In this document: positions 45,801 to 57,585 of the stretch, one piece after another
Layout of the letters: each line of letters opens with the position of its first letter
How positions within the stretch are numbered: the first letter of the stretch is position 1
NCBI GenBank assembly: GCA_002104905.1
Contig: MCFE01000081.1
Coordinates: 62,001-126,000, forward strand
Reading direction: 5' to 3'
Length of the DNA: 64,000 bases
DNA from: Basidiobolus meristosporus CBS 931.73
Lineage: Eukaryota > Basidiobolomycota > Basidiobolomycetes > Basidiobolales > Basidiobolaceae
Position numbers and translations under genes: made by a program
Notes under the pieces: model-generated
What the model saw: only the letters and a program-made list of their open reading frames with translations
What the model was told of the DNA's origin: nothing
The model's database searches: none

Positions 45801-46167
45801 CGCCACGAGTTTGAAGGAATGATGGATATCGCTCGCTATGGCGGGGGATGTCGATTATTCCGGTAACAAATGATTAATGCCGCATCCTATGTTTTATTAA
45901 CCAATTTACATCCTCCACCCACGGGTATACGGCTTTCCACCACGCTGTCCCCAATACTATTGCCAAGTATGCTGGTCAACAATAATGGTAACAAATTGGG
46001 ACCTTTACCAGGTGAAAGAATCACGCTAATGGATTGATTAAAACATTCCAACGGCCATAGTCTAAGCGGCTACAGTTTGGGCATCTACATTTCATAATCG
46101 CACCCCTAGAAGGCTCGCCCATCTAACCCCCTATATGTCAGGACTTTGAATCCACAATGGGGAGGAG

Positions 46168-46769
46168 TTAGCGCACATCCTGAAACTCCACAACATTGGC
46201 ATTACCCAACATGAGACCGGTAATCGTGACCCACCAGAAATGAGATTGATTGTCCAGAGAGGTTCGAAACGGAGGGTGGCTGGCTGACCAGTGGATTCCA
46301 TTTCTCCCTTGTACGCTTGCTGACGATCGTGCTCGCATCAGGTGCATCGAGATGCCACCGGATCTGAATCCCACCAAGTCAGATCTTGTAACGGCGTTGA
46401 GGAGAACTCGAGGGATTTCAAAGATCCCAAGCTAAACTTTACAACAGCCGAGTAAAACATCGCGAATAGCTCGTAGGAGATCCGGCACTCCCAGTTGAAA
46501 TTAGGTAAATGGATTTCCCGTGAGTAATCCAAGAGCAGTAGGCTTCCTTCGACAAGTCTGCTTTTCATTGGCAGGGGATGTCATGCCCACTGGTGGTTTG
46601 TAGTCCCGAGTGTATTTGTTGCTTCCCTCAAGAAACCCATCCATTCTGGGGGTGACCGAGGTGTGAGATTCGCATCAACATTAGGTTCACTCGGTGTGTA
46701 CGTTAGCCTCACATCACGGTGGATCAAATCGTGGAACATGTATGGAAAATGAGGAAGGGGAGCGTTCAT
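46168..46769 (-). other. Cluster of minus-strand ORFs, possible decayed gene
   Basis: Three overlapping or adjacent minus-strand frames (46581-46769 starting MNAPLPHFPYMFHDLI; 46338-46568 starting MKSRLVEGSLLLLDYS; 46168-46377 starting MVGFRSGGISMHLMRA) have protein-like composition but belong to different frames. They may be exons or pieces of one gene broken by frameshifts. No domain was recognised. Confidence 0.25.
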
Positions 46770-47648
46770 ATGTTAAACACGTTCCAGATAAAAATACCTG
46801 GGCATGCACTTGCACATCTAGAGAATGCCAAAGCACAAATCGAACTGTTCACGTAGTTTGGGGATAAACCGACGTGCGCGATGTGGAATGCCTGGCACCC
46901 GTCTACATACCGGAATAGAATGAATGGCACCTCGTGCCGTAATCATCCTTTCATTAGCTCAATCCCAGCACTTGGCCAAGACGATCTAAACAAATGACTG
47001 ATGGGTGATTAGGATCGACCTGATCCGATTTCCATCTGCTCTCATCATCGTCAGAATTTCTAGAAAATCCACCAGTAACCCATTCAATTCTGAGGGAACG
47101 TGGCTGTTGAGCTCGTCATGAAGGGATCGATTCTAAACTGGGGCGGATGACGCATCGCTGAGTGACTTCAATGGGCATTCGGGATTATTACCCAGTTGTG
47201 GAAGGAAATGGTGGATTTACTCCGCCAATGGGGGTGGCTTGCATTTGTTTGATCCCTATTCACGAAATTCGTGGAAGAATGGTGGGCCATGTGCTTCAAG
47301 TGGTCGCCACACTCGATGCTGATTGGTGATCAGCGTTTCATGCGTGGTGGCAAAGCATGGCTGTTGGTGGACGAATCGAGCGTTCTGGTTGAAAATGCCC
47401 AAGTATCGAGTCATGGCTGGGTGTTATGGAGGGGTTTATTAATTTATCGGGGAGTAAGTAGAATACACAGCTCTTCATGGTTATCTCTAGGGCGAGAGCT
47501 TCATTTAATATTTAGGTTTTGCGATGGATTATTTACATTCTAAGAGTGGTGCAGTATACAACGACTATGTCAGCGACGGGGAAAATGCGAAGTGCGGCTA
47601 GACAGGATGTGAAACGAAGTGTGATAGGTACAATATTTGGGATTGGGT

Positions 47649-48059
47649 CTAGCAGGTCAGAAGGTGAGAGTCGTCCATGAACTGCTTGTAACTCTTGTCC
47701 AATAAACCCGCAAGACGGGCAAAATCGATTTTTTGTTCTTGGGTGAAGGACTCCAGAGATGATTGTGACACGAAAGTCTCCAACTCTTGGACCTCCTCCG
47801 AGGAAATGCAGTAACTACACAGACTGGACTTGTCCATGACCTCATGGTAGTTCTTGTCTAGAAGGCCGGACAGACGGGCGAAGTAGGTTTTGTCTTCGTC
47901 CGAATAATTATCCAGTGTGGTGCGTGAGATGAATGTCTCGAGCTCGCGAAGCGAGGCTTTCTGGTCACCTTTTGTGTGAGACCTTGGTTGGCCAGATTTG
48001 GTTCTGCCATTGCTCTTCGAATGGAAGAAGGAATCAAGGAACTTTTGAAAATTGGGCAT
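47649..48059 (-). CDS. Hypothetical small protein with duplicated 40-residue module
   Basis: A single-exon frame of 136 residues starts MPNFQKFLDSFFHSKSNGR. After a basic, polar linker it contains two copies of one module: LRELETFISRTTLDNYSDED...LLDKNYHEVMD and VQELETFVSQSSLESFTQEQ...LLDKSYKQFMD, with ARLxGLLDK conserved. Each module looks like two helices. No family was recognised. The start at 48059 is preferred over the in-frame ATG at 48092 because it lies nearer the typical distance from the TATA box and gives a compact N-terminus. It lies in the spacer between the inverted repeats, and codon composition is host-like. Confidence 0.55.
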   Translation of the reverse strand: MPNFQKFLDSFFHSKSNGRTKSGQPRSHTKGDQKASLRELETFISRTTLDNYSDEDKTYFARLSGLLDKNYHEVMDKSSLCSYCISSEEVQELETFVSQSSLESFTQEQKIDFARLAGLLDKSYKQFMDDSHLLTC

Positions 48060-48165
48060 CTTATATGAGGGTTGCGTATATAACAGGTGCAATGTCCGCG
48101 TGGAAATAGCGAGGGAAAAACGTGAAATTCAAATGATGAAGTAAGCTTTCAGCGATACGCCTCCC

Positions 48166-48173
48166 TTTATATA
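48166..48173 (-). promoter_or_regulatory. TATA box of the duplicated-module gene
   Basis: TATATAAA on the minus strand, about 107 bp upstream of the ATG at 48059. Confidence 0.45.
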
Positions 48174-48179
48174 GGATTT

Positions 48180-49940
48180 CGCTCCTCGAGGCCATTATTT
48201 AGAACGGTTAAATATTTAAATTTAGAAAACTTCTCTCTAGGATCAATCAGAGTGAGGGGAACATGATCAGGAAGCAGCTTCTAAGAAAGGATTGGCTATG
48301 CTACCATGACCAATACAAACTGATCATAATCCAGGCGAGTCAATACGAATGGCGTACAGCCTCTCATTGGCTTTCAAGGGATAAGAATAAATTCTCATCA
48401 ATTAACATATTAAGCTACTGATGAAATCATTCGATTGAAATATTAAGTGCATATATTCGTGGCGAATCCTTGTAATTCTCGCAGCATGGAAAATCATGCC
48501 GATTCTACTCTTACCTCAATAATTATATACCATGCTTATTCTGCCATGCTCCTGTCAAGATCAATCAGGCCAATTCTTAATCTTTTCACTGAATGACGAC
48601 CTCCATTTGTTTTTAAGTGTTGATTGGATGCAAGGAATCCAAAGCCACATGACTATTGGAGGATAGTCATTGGCCGCTGCGTACAATCAACGATTAATAT
48701 AGAAATATAATGACTAGCAGCGTTGAGACAGTATATGGTTCCAACAGCCCACAGCCCACAGCCTCAATTGCAACTGAAACTCGAAAGAAGCCATATGTAA
48801 TAGCCTCGTAATTACCTCCTGGTCAAGGATAGAATCAATTACTTCCAAGGTGTTGAATTTATGTTCCGTTCAATACGAAACAAATGATCCCCCATTGTTC
48901 TTTGAAACCACTTACTGTCCGGCAGCTTTGTGAGCATATGTTGGCCTTTTCAAACCATGCCAACCTTGTCATTCGATGGAGTAGATGTCTCTGCCTGGCT
49001 ACACATTAGGAAGTCTCTGATTGACAGGTATCCAGAACAGAAGTTCTCTCAGCAACTGTTAACAGGAATCACGACATTAGTGATTCTCACCAGAAATAGT
49101 ACAAGGACGTTACATGTCCATTGTGTTCAAATGGAGTGTACGTACATACTTGCGTTTGGAAGTCATGATGAGCCAGTTAATTCAAGAACTGATATGGTCA
49201 TCGTTCTGTACTTCCATGTACAGTTTAAAACATGTACACCTATACTCACTTTCCTGGATTATATTGGCCATGTTACACTTTTAATAGAGCAATCTGAAAA
49301 CAAATATGCATTATTGATGTGATCAAGATAGTTTTTCTCGACAAACTCCAGTAACTGAGAAGCCATGTGTACTTGGCTTCTGAACAGCCAAATAAAGATG
49401 TAGTGTGTGACAAGAATGGACACGATCCCATGATATTAAATGCGATGGACGCACCATGGCTCTTTCAGTCCAACAGTGTACCACTATTATGGTAACTTGG
49501 GGAAATAGCTTTTTAGTTTGGGATCAAATCACTGCCATATCCCCTTTCTCTGAGGCCAGTCTAAATTTGGCGAGTTTTTGGTGAAAATTCTCTGTGAATG
49601 TTCAGATTTGGTCCAAAGGTGACACAAATGGCTTTAAGCCACTTTGGCCTTATGACTACTTGTTTTAAAAATGGCAAGTGCGTTGCCTAGAAATATTACT
49701 TATTTCTCCTCGGTCTTTCTATTTTGGAGAATCCCTACATATCAAGGACAGGGGCCTTACATTGACATATATTGTTCGGAGAAATGGTGATGATGATGGG
49801 ACCCGTGTTGTTACCACGTTGTGTTAATTTCAACTTGACTGTACTAAGGTCCAATATTTGTATAGGTGAAAAACTGCCTATGCTCTACACCAAAGGATCA
49901 TCATTCTCCACTCCCTAATGAGTAACATCCGTTATTTCTT
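48180..49940. other. Spacer sequence of inverted repeat, no clear gene
   Basis: The only sizeable frame is on the plus strand at 48957-49322 (starting MPTLSFDGVDVSAWLHIRKS). It has no recognisable domain. The first third looks protein-like, the rest does not. I do not call it a gene. Confidence 0.3.
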
Positions 49941-49944
49941 CAGA

Positions 49945-50835
49945 CTCGTGGCGATAGTGAATGGAGTGCACTGATCAAAATTAGGTGAAGCGGATGCGGG
50001 ACAAGAAACTCCGTGTGTCTAGTTCATGCTAGATTGAAGTGGCATCCATGGACTCACTGACAGAGATCATCTTTCCACTCCGAATAGATGGGGGTGGCCT
50101 CCTACTCGGTCTGGCCGCTCACGAGGTGTTTGAGTTCGGGGAATTGGGAGCACTGGCGAGCCAAGAGTGGAAGGCTCTGGACCAGGAGCTAAGGTGGGTG
50201 GGTGCGTGCATTGTGATTTTGGAACAAACATCAACTTCAATCAGCTGTGCCGAATATGGGATGCATCGTGGCTAATGGTGTCAATTTCGATGGGTGAGTG
50301 CAACGGAGATGGGGTGAGGAGTGAGGGGCGAGGGTGAGGAGGGAGAGAATGTTCGAATGAAATGAGTGATATATGAAATGGTAGAACCATTTGTTGCCGC
50401 GAGGGGGTGGGATGGGGGTTTGTCAACGCTCTCCTTTCACTGTAGCAATCAGCGTCACCTAATCTATGGTTCCCACCAAATCCCTGAAAATGTTATTAAA
50501 TCACCATAAATAGGCCGAAAAGCAGAGATTGCTCAATCATGAGAGAAAATATCAAGTGATGATTGGGTATGTATTTAACATGTGTTACATTGTATCTTAC
50601 CCAAATCTAGATTCGAGATCAGAGGGTGAGAGGGAGGTGAAAGCGCTCAATGTGACTGTTCGTGTAGCCAGCATAATTCACCCGAGCAAGTCTAACGGAG
50701 ATTTGCTGGAGTTGACCTTCAGGTTCGGCGAAATGGAAATCCATTTCTGCTGACATAGGCCCGTGAATCTAGACACTATCTTTCTTCAACTTTCTTGGTA
50801 AATTGGATACTTGATAAAGGACTAACCTGTACGTG
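49945..50835 (+). repeat. Right arm of large inverted repeat
   Basis: Inverted partner of 44920-45800. Homology runs from CTCGTGGCGATAG near 49946 to GATAAAGGACTAACC near 50827. The right arm lacks some bases of the left, for example around 50395-50430. Confidence 0.85.
50048..50275 (+). CDS. Hypothetical 75-residue protein, right copy
   Basis: Same protein as at 45469-45696, encoded on the opposite strand so that the two copies point away from each other. No TATA box or intron was evident. See the left copy for composition. Confidence 0.35.
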   Translation: MDSLTEIIFPLRIDGGGLLLGLAAHEVFEFGELGALASQEWKALDQELRWVGACIVILEQTSTSISCAEYGMHRG

Positions 50836-50839
50836 TGTT

Positions 50840-51725
50840 ACGATACTCACGGAGGCGTTACACTCCATAACGGCATGAGTCTAGGCCATCCGGAGATAGA
50901 GAAGTTGTTTTAGGTACATGAGCTAAAGGTGGTTTAAAACTTTAAATATCTGATTGAATTCAGATCATCTACGCCCACATAGTCAATTTCATTGTGGTTC
51001 GTTACTGTAAATTGCTCTCCAGAGTGCACTTCTAAAACCCGAATATTTGATCAAATTGAAATGAGCATTTAATGTCAGCCTCATACGCAGCGCATCAGTT
51101 TTGTTTCAAATATTGACCTCTGCTGGATGATGATATTAACAGTTGGTGGTCAATATGTGATGATGAGAGACAGTTGTAAGGAAAAGTGTGCGAGAAGGGT
51201 AGTAGTAGAAAATGAGCATTCTCTATACTCCAACCTAAATCAAAGTGACGAATATTCCTACCAAGTCCGTTCTAATTGGTGAATCTGCTGAATTAACAAG
51301 TGTGAATTACTCATTTGCAAATCCTAAATAATCCAAATCTGATGATGGGACGATTGATCTTGGATAGTGTTTGGAGGACTGAAGTAGATATATTCCCCAT
51401 CAGAAATTTAGGAATTGAATCATTTGACAGTATTCATAACTTTTTAATATGATTGCAGTCATGCATTTTGCATGGTTTAAAGCTTTTCAGAGTGCTAGTT
51501 ACCAGGCTTTAGGCTTTACCCAGGAATAGTGCATAGGACAGTCTACACAATGCATGTAGTATTATGATCAATTATCATCCCCATATATATGCCTTAAGAT
51601 TCTGTCTAGCATGCTGCTTACTTATGATTTATTTCACAAGATAATTGTCCCAAAGGTCCCAAGCTTTGTACTTAAAAGTCTTCCTAAAAGTATAAATATT
51701 GCATTTTAACTCAACAGAGCCATAT
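50840..51725. other. AT-rich intergenic, no gene recognised
   Basis: Composition returns to the AT-rich state beyond the inverted repeat. No frame longer than 60 codons with protein-like features was seen. Confidence 0.4.
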
Positions 51726-51731
51726 ATTGTA

Positions 51732-52024
51732 CAAGTTTTGGAGGTATTGAAAGTGTTGGGAGGACTTATAGATTATGCTGTTTTCACTTGATGATTTGTT
51801 AAATGTAAAAGCTGTATTTATAGTTGTATATGGTCTTGGCAACACATACACATAAAATATATTGAAAGTTCTCAAGGGCATATGCGCAAAGTAAGGGGGC
51901 CTTTAGACAACTCTGAGAATTCTTATGCTCTGGATACCTGAATTTTTGGTATGATATTCCAAGTATATCTGTAGACTATGATCTAATAGGGAATATCTAG
52001 ATGTAGTTACGTAGATTTCAACAC
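51732..52024 (-). repeat. Diverged Copia LTR relic, minus orientation
   Basis: It begins TGTACAAGTTTTGGAGGTATTG and contains GATGATTTGTTAAATGTAAA, TGGTCTTGGCA, TTTAGACAACTCTGAGAATT and GGATACCTG, in the order seen in the 349-bp LTR family, ending TTTCAACA. Confidence 0.65.
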
Positions 52025-52299
52025 AAGTAAATGCAATGCAATTCTTCTAGTTTTACATATCACTTCTGATACTTCCCAAAACATTGCAACTCAGAAAAAA
52101 GCCTTGTAGTGAACTTGGAATCACTGTAATACTCTGGGGAGCACTGGAACTAATTTACACTACTGGAAGACATGATATTTGCATGGTCTATCTCTTGGCA
52201 GAGTATTCATATGCTTGGATCAGCTTGATAGAGATAATGATAGTAGTATTTTAAGGAAGCTATACAAAGTCTAAAGTCTTTCTGCTGTAGATTTCTTAT

Positions 52300-52615
52300 C
52301 TATATCTAAATATTTATGTCAACTTTCTCTATGAGCTCAATTATTCCATGAGTTATCTGTTGGGATTTTCTTAGAATGTTGTCACCAAAGAGTCAGATAC
52401 ACAGAGCATGGTATTCTTTGAAATTGTCTAAGAGATGCCAAAATATGCACATGTATTTCTGAAAATTAACTAAACACATTTTACACAATTCTTACCAAAA
52501 CCTTGTTGAAGTATTACATTAAAAGTACAGCTTTTGCGTTCAGTAAGTTCTGAAGTGAAAATCAAATAATCCAATAGTTCTCTAAGTCATTTCCTATATA
52601 CTCAAAACTCACCAC
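52300..52615 (+). repeat. Diverged Copia LTR relic, plus orientation
   Basis: Blocks GGGATTTTCTTAGAATGTTGTCACC, TTCAGTAAGTTCTGAAGTGAAAATC and TCATTTCCTATATACTC are colinear with plus-oriented LTRs at 12467 and 23404. Terminal sequences have decayed. Confidence 0.55.
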
Positions 52616-52684
52616 ATTTGGACTGCGCCTGATAATTTCCGGAACTTCACTTGATTAATGACTTATGACTAAACCTGTCAGTAA

Positions 52685-53030
52685 AAGTCACAATCCCTAT
52701 GAAAAATCCAAGTTAGAATTCATTGGATTTTTAGCTGGTATTCTGCTGATATTCTGATGATATTTTGCTGGTATTCAGCTGGTGCTTCTGCTTCAAATTT
52801 TTAGTTGCAATATTTGGTGGAAGTAATGATTGACTGATTATCAAATTTGGTATGAATGCTAGTTGGCCTAGTCTCCCCTGGAAAGGATGTCTGCTTGTCT
52901 ACTGTGAAGCTGGTACCTGAGACATTGAGAGTTGCCATTTTTGGGAAAGTTGAAATTCAGCTGATATTATGATGGTATTCTGCTGGCCTTTTCTTGATTT
53001 TTTTCTTGGGGAATTTAGCAATTAGCCAAG
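52685..53030 (+). repeat. Second dispersed repeat family, copy 2
   Basis: Homologous to 22500-22795 with CCCTATGAAAAATCC at the start, GCTGGTATTC-type units, ATGAATGCTAGTTGGCC, and TCTGCTGGCCTTTTCTTG at the end. Confidence 0.7.
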
Positions 53031-53034
53031 TGGG

Positions 53035-54400
53035 TACATAAGAAATATAAGCAGTAGTGATGCAAAAGCAAACAGCTTCTATATGATGACAATTAGAAGA
53101 AAGTAATGGGATTTCTATTTGAAGTGATGTAGAATAAAAGAAAGTATATTCCTCTTATGTAGCAAAATATAGCAAGGTGCTTTCCAACAACAAGAGGAAA
53201 GTGAAAATAAATGCGAACCCATGAATTGGGTGCAATGCTGATATGGCCAGTTTGGTTGGAATTGATTATGATGTATAAACAATTGAAGTATCTTCATCGA
53301 ATGTTCTTTAGATTACCTGTACTTCGATGGATATGAAGCTTGGGACCCGTGTTACAGTTAAATAACATTAGAAGTCCGACGAATTATATCATGGAGATGG
53401 CCATAATTCCTGTTCTAAACTTCATCATTTGTTCACCTGCGCCTCTTTGCGAGGACTCCCCCATTGCACCTCACACCCTCTGGATTTCTCATGGACATGG
53501 TGTGTTGCATTTCAGGGGAGATTCACTGGGTAGCACATTGATAAACATTGCTCTCAAAGACCTTCAACAACACAAACTATCAAGCCCACATCACCGCCGA
53601 GTTTTATATCTACTCTCAATTCATCTCGTGGAATGAATGAAAAGTATGGGTTGACGCCACTCAGAATCAACGTGTTCTTGGTCATACATCGGAAGAGCTC
53701 GGAATGGAGTGAGCTTATTTATTGCTGGCTTCTATAGCCACTCAATCATCAAGTGTTGAACCATTTATTGCAGCACCATTGATTGAAAGCACATCTTCTA
53801 ATGATTGGGTCGCGAGACAATTGGGTTGATTCATCCCGTGCATATTGTTCCATAACGTACTGCCGTATCTTGGCTGAGTTGGTGGAGAGTATGCCCTTCC
53901 TCCAGCACTAAATGCCAAATGCGCTAAAGATCGGTGGTAGGAACATTTCGACTCGGATGGAAATTCTCCGGAATGGCACCTCGCAAGACGATCGTATGTT
54001 CCACGATTTTCAAGTGGATTGGAGAAATGGAGCAGTCAGGTAAGCTTGTAGCATTGCATTGGTGAATGGCCCTGTGGCAGGGGGTTGTTCCTCTATTTAC
54101 AAACAACACACTCGCAGCAATACCCAAAATTGGCCTGCATGATTACGTTTCCCAGCCCACCAATACAAGCTTATCTATAGTACCGAACGATCTGTAGTGA
54201 GAGGGGGGGACTACATAGCCAACTTGTAATATGTGTTTGTAAAAAGTCGACCTGCCTGCAGTGGGTTACACAAATCTAATTGATCCTTAATATCCACCTC
54301 AGGGATTTCCTTATTTGTCGTCGAAAGGTTAACCTCATTTGATAAGACAAATATTAAATCTTGCCATTTCGGTACCATTTCAATGCTATTTCAATGCTCT
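53035..54400. other. Transition to gene-rich DNA, no gene recognised
   Basis: Short frames only. A less AT-rich composition returns from about 53.4 kb. I see no domain or consistent splice structure. Confidence 0.35.
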
Positions 54401-54407
54401 GCTGTGT

Positions 54408-54419
54408 TATATATATAAA
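54408..54419 (+). promoter_or_regulatory. TATA element upstream of EFA6-like gene
   Basis: TATATATATAAA lies about 165 bp upstream of the ATG at 54584. Confidence 0.35.
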
Positions 54420-54583
54420 TCCTAGGCCTTGCTTCTCCTTTCTTTTCCTATTTCCTTCACCCATTCTCCTTTCGCCTATTTTTAGAGCCTATAAAGCGTG
54501 TGGCGTTGTCGGCTACTTCGCGTTACCCCACATTTCTTTTTGACTCCGGCAGAAGCTGCTGTTATACATTTACTTCACCCCTC

Positions 54584-56923
54584 ATGCCAGTGACACCACC
54601 CACACTGTTGATAACGGAACCAGACGAGGGTGAGCTTCTATCCGCCAAGAATGACCTACAGGTATATTTCTTGGCACTAGGAACTGGTGTCTTGCATAGG
54701 TTAACGTACGCAATATGTAGTTTCTGAACCCGACTGCAGACCGAATCAACGAATCCTTTACGCTATTGAAAAACGATATGTTCCTCGACAAGCCTACACC
54801 CGGGTTGAGGACCGAGCAAGAGGCGGATATCCTTGCGCGGCGATTGTTCTTGGATGACAAGGATTTATTCAGCAAAGAGGAGGCGGCCCAATTCCTCGGG
54901 AAACGGTAGCGCATCAGTTATCCTTCCACGACGCATAAGTCATTGCTAACCCACGCCCCAGCGGGGAGCTTAATATGCTAACGTTAGAGAAATACCTGGA
55001 TCATTTCGATTTCTCCAAAATGCGGCTGGAGGATGGCTTTCGGTATTGTATAGGATGTTGGTCCCGATGAACCGGAGCTGTTGCTGATCCCATTTTTGTC
55101 CTAGCCGCTTTTGCTCGAAGCTGTTTCTGAAGGGAGAATCACAGACTATTGACCGGATTCTAAATCAGTTCGCACGTAGGTACTGGGAGTGCAATCGGGA
55201 CGGGGCTTTTCCTAATCAGGGTAGGTTTCCATGAATCCAACTCCCTCGAACACTGATTGATGCTTGTTTGCGCTAGACACTGTGTACACCATCGTGTATT
55301 CACTACTGCTGCTCAACACCGATCTCCACGGGTCCCACATCACGAGGAAAATGTCAAAGCAGGATTTCATCAAGAATACCTTGGCCAGTGTGCAGACGTG
55401 CGCTCCAGACGAGGATCATCCGAGTTTGAGCGGAGAGGAGCTCACCACGCTACTAAAAGAGATGTACTCTTCTGTCAAACATAACCAAATCCCCCAACCC
55501 TTTGAGGGGAAATCAAGGCGTAGATCATGCTCTGAGAGTGGCATCGGGTTAACCAGATCCCAGTCGGCACATACCTTGAGGAAAGTTAGGAGTAAATTAA
55601 CCACAAAGCCTTCAACCTCGAGTTTCTTTCGATACGACAGCCGAAGCGCTTTTTACACTGAGGGGAAGAATCCCCGATCGATACACCGATTGCCATTTGG
55701 CTCGGCTATAGCATCCTTGGGTGAAGAGGCCGGGGGTTATTCGAAATCCGGGATCTTGGCGCGTAAACATCTCAATGAGAGGACCGGGAAAAAGGCGCAG
55801 CATCGCCAGTGGAAGAATTGCTTCGTAGCGTTGGATCGAGGTGACCTGAAGATGTTCAAAGCCGGAAAGGGCCATCATGGGGGTGATGGCAGTGAGCTCA
55901 TGGTATTTTCGTTGGCATCTCTTTGGGGAGTTTGACAAATCGCTTAAACCGATTCTTAGGATCTCACCATGCAGTTGGGGCATATCTCACTTCGACACAG
56001 CCTGACCATTGCGCTTCCGCCTCCTGGCTATTCCAAGTGCCGACCCCACGTTTTCGCGGTTCAACTTCCCAACGGTGGAGTCTTTCTGTTTCAGACGGAG
56101 TCCCACGAACAAGTGCAAGAGTGGGTCAACACTTGTAATTACTGGGCGGCCAGGGAATCAAAAGAGCCGATGCCTGGTGCGGTATGCAATATTGACTATG
56201 GCTGGAAGAATCATTTTGAGCCGAAGAGTAAGCTCGCGGTAGAAATTCGTCTACCGGCTGGCTACGACGATCATACTTATATCAAGGAGTGGAGTCAGCC
56301 CAACAACCCTATGCTGCGGTCGAATTTAAGCGAAGTAAGCCATAATCATGCACCCCTTCCTTGACAACTCTGCTCACCTCCATTTATACAGAATGCTCAG
56401 CTTAAATCTCTCATCCAGTATAACGACTTCCTGGATAAAGAACTGGCTAATCACATGGAGCTGAGAAGCGTGATATTTGAACGGGTATGTGGCTGCTGCC
56501 TGGCATTGATTGGCCTTCCTAACACCTCTCCTTTCCTCAACCAAGTTTTCTCCCAAATCCTCGAATATGAGCCGCGCATTCTCGAATTGGGAACGCAAGT
56601 CACAATACTTGTTACGTGAATTGATCAAATACCAAACATATGCCGATTCCCTCAAACAGGCTCTACCGGACTTTGATCACGATCTAAGCTTCAATGACTC
56701 GCCCAAGATGGAAGCATTTTCAGAAAGTCCTCTACAGCATTCCTTATCAGCCGTGCCGTTGTTCAATCTTACCAATGATAACATCGACGATCCAGCTCAG
56801 TTCGACGCAATCCATTGGGCTGGCCCCATTGAAGCGCCAGTGAAAACCACCGAGCTGGAGCCCGATGATGAGAGCATCTACGAACTATGCAGAGAGCACT
56901 TGAGCTCGACGGAGTCCGACTGA
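54584..56923 (+). CDS. EFA6/PSD-type ARF guanine-nucleotide exchange factor (Sec7-PH)
   Basis: Eight exons join in frame: 54584-54661, 54721-54905, 54962-55042, 55105-55220, 55277-55902, 55975-56334, 56392-56484, 56546-56923. The Sec7 domain (about residues 40-230) has LARRLFLDDKDLFSKEEAA, the catalytic FLGKRGELN loop with its Glu, and LLLLNTDLHGSHITRKMS. A Ser-rich linker leads to a PH domain (KKAQHRQWKNCFVALDRGDL; HVFAVQLPNGGVFLFQTES; VQEWVNTCNYWAA) and a coiled-coil-like C-terminus (LIKYQTYADSLKQAL). This domain order, the short Sec7 core and the NTDLHG context match the EFA6/PSD family, which activates ARF6-type GTPases at the plasma membrane; fungal YEL1 is a relative. The start is the first ATG of the first splice-consistent exon. 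Confidence 0.87.
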
Positions 56924-57585
56924 ATCCTGGGACTGGCATTTCACAAGACCACTTCTCCCACATAGATTAATGCTTTGGCGCATATTGCTCGCATTTCACT
57001 CCCTTAATCTCATCCACCGGTATCGAACGAACCTCCAATATAGAGCTGATCAGTATTGAGCAAACCTCAAGTGTAGAGCTTAGATGGCCAATGTTTTTTG
57101 TGTATGGTGGGCTCAAGTCTAGAGCCAGTCAGGAAACTTCATCCATCGAGCTTGATCAATGGAATTCCCATAAGTTGGCCGAAAATCATTTAGGCTCGAT
57201 CAAGTGAGAGGGGAATTCCTTACCTAATGAGAATATTTGATTCGCTTGGTGTAAATCCGGCCCCATCACATCACCCATTAGGGGACCGGAACAGGTACAA
57301 GCGCAGAGCAAGCTTTCCAATGGATCTGGATCGAAACATGGGATTGAAACAGTTGTTTATTTCTTATCCATCTCCTCCAGGTTGGAAACAGTGTCACCAG
57401 TTGACGAAACAGTAGACAGAGTGTGCGAAGGGTGGGGTTTGCTATCACTTAAATAGGGGGAGGTGGGGTGTGTGTGACATTGGATGGGTGATGAATACGA
57501 GTGGGTGGTGATGGAGATGGTGTGTATGTGAAAGTGAGCGTGCCAGGGTAGTTGAGGGTGTAGAAATGAATGTGGCCTCATGTAT
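56924..57585. other. Convergent intergenic region
   Basis: Space between two gene 3' ends. A purine/GT-rich low-complexity stretch lies at about 57455-57560. No gene was recognised. Confidence 0.5.

Noticed and set aside
53340-53636. Plus-strand ORF of 98 codons
   Set aside because: Starts at a non-ATG codon and shows no domain or conserved context.
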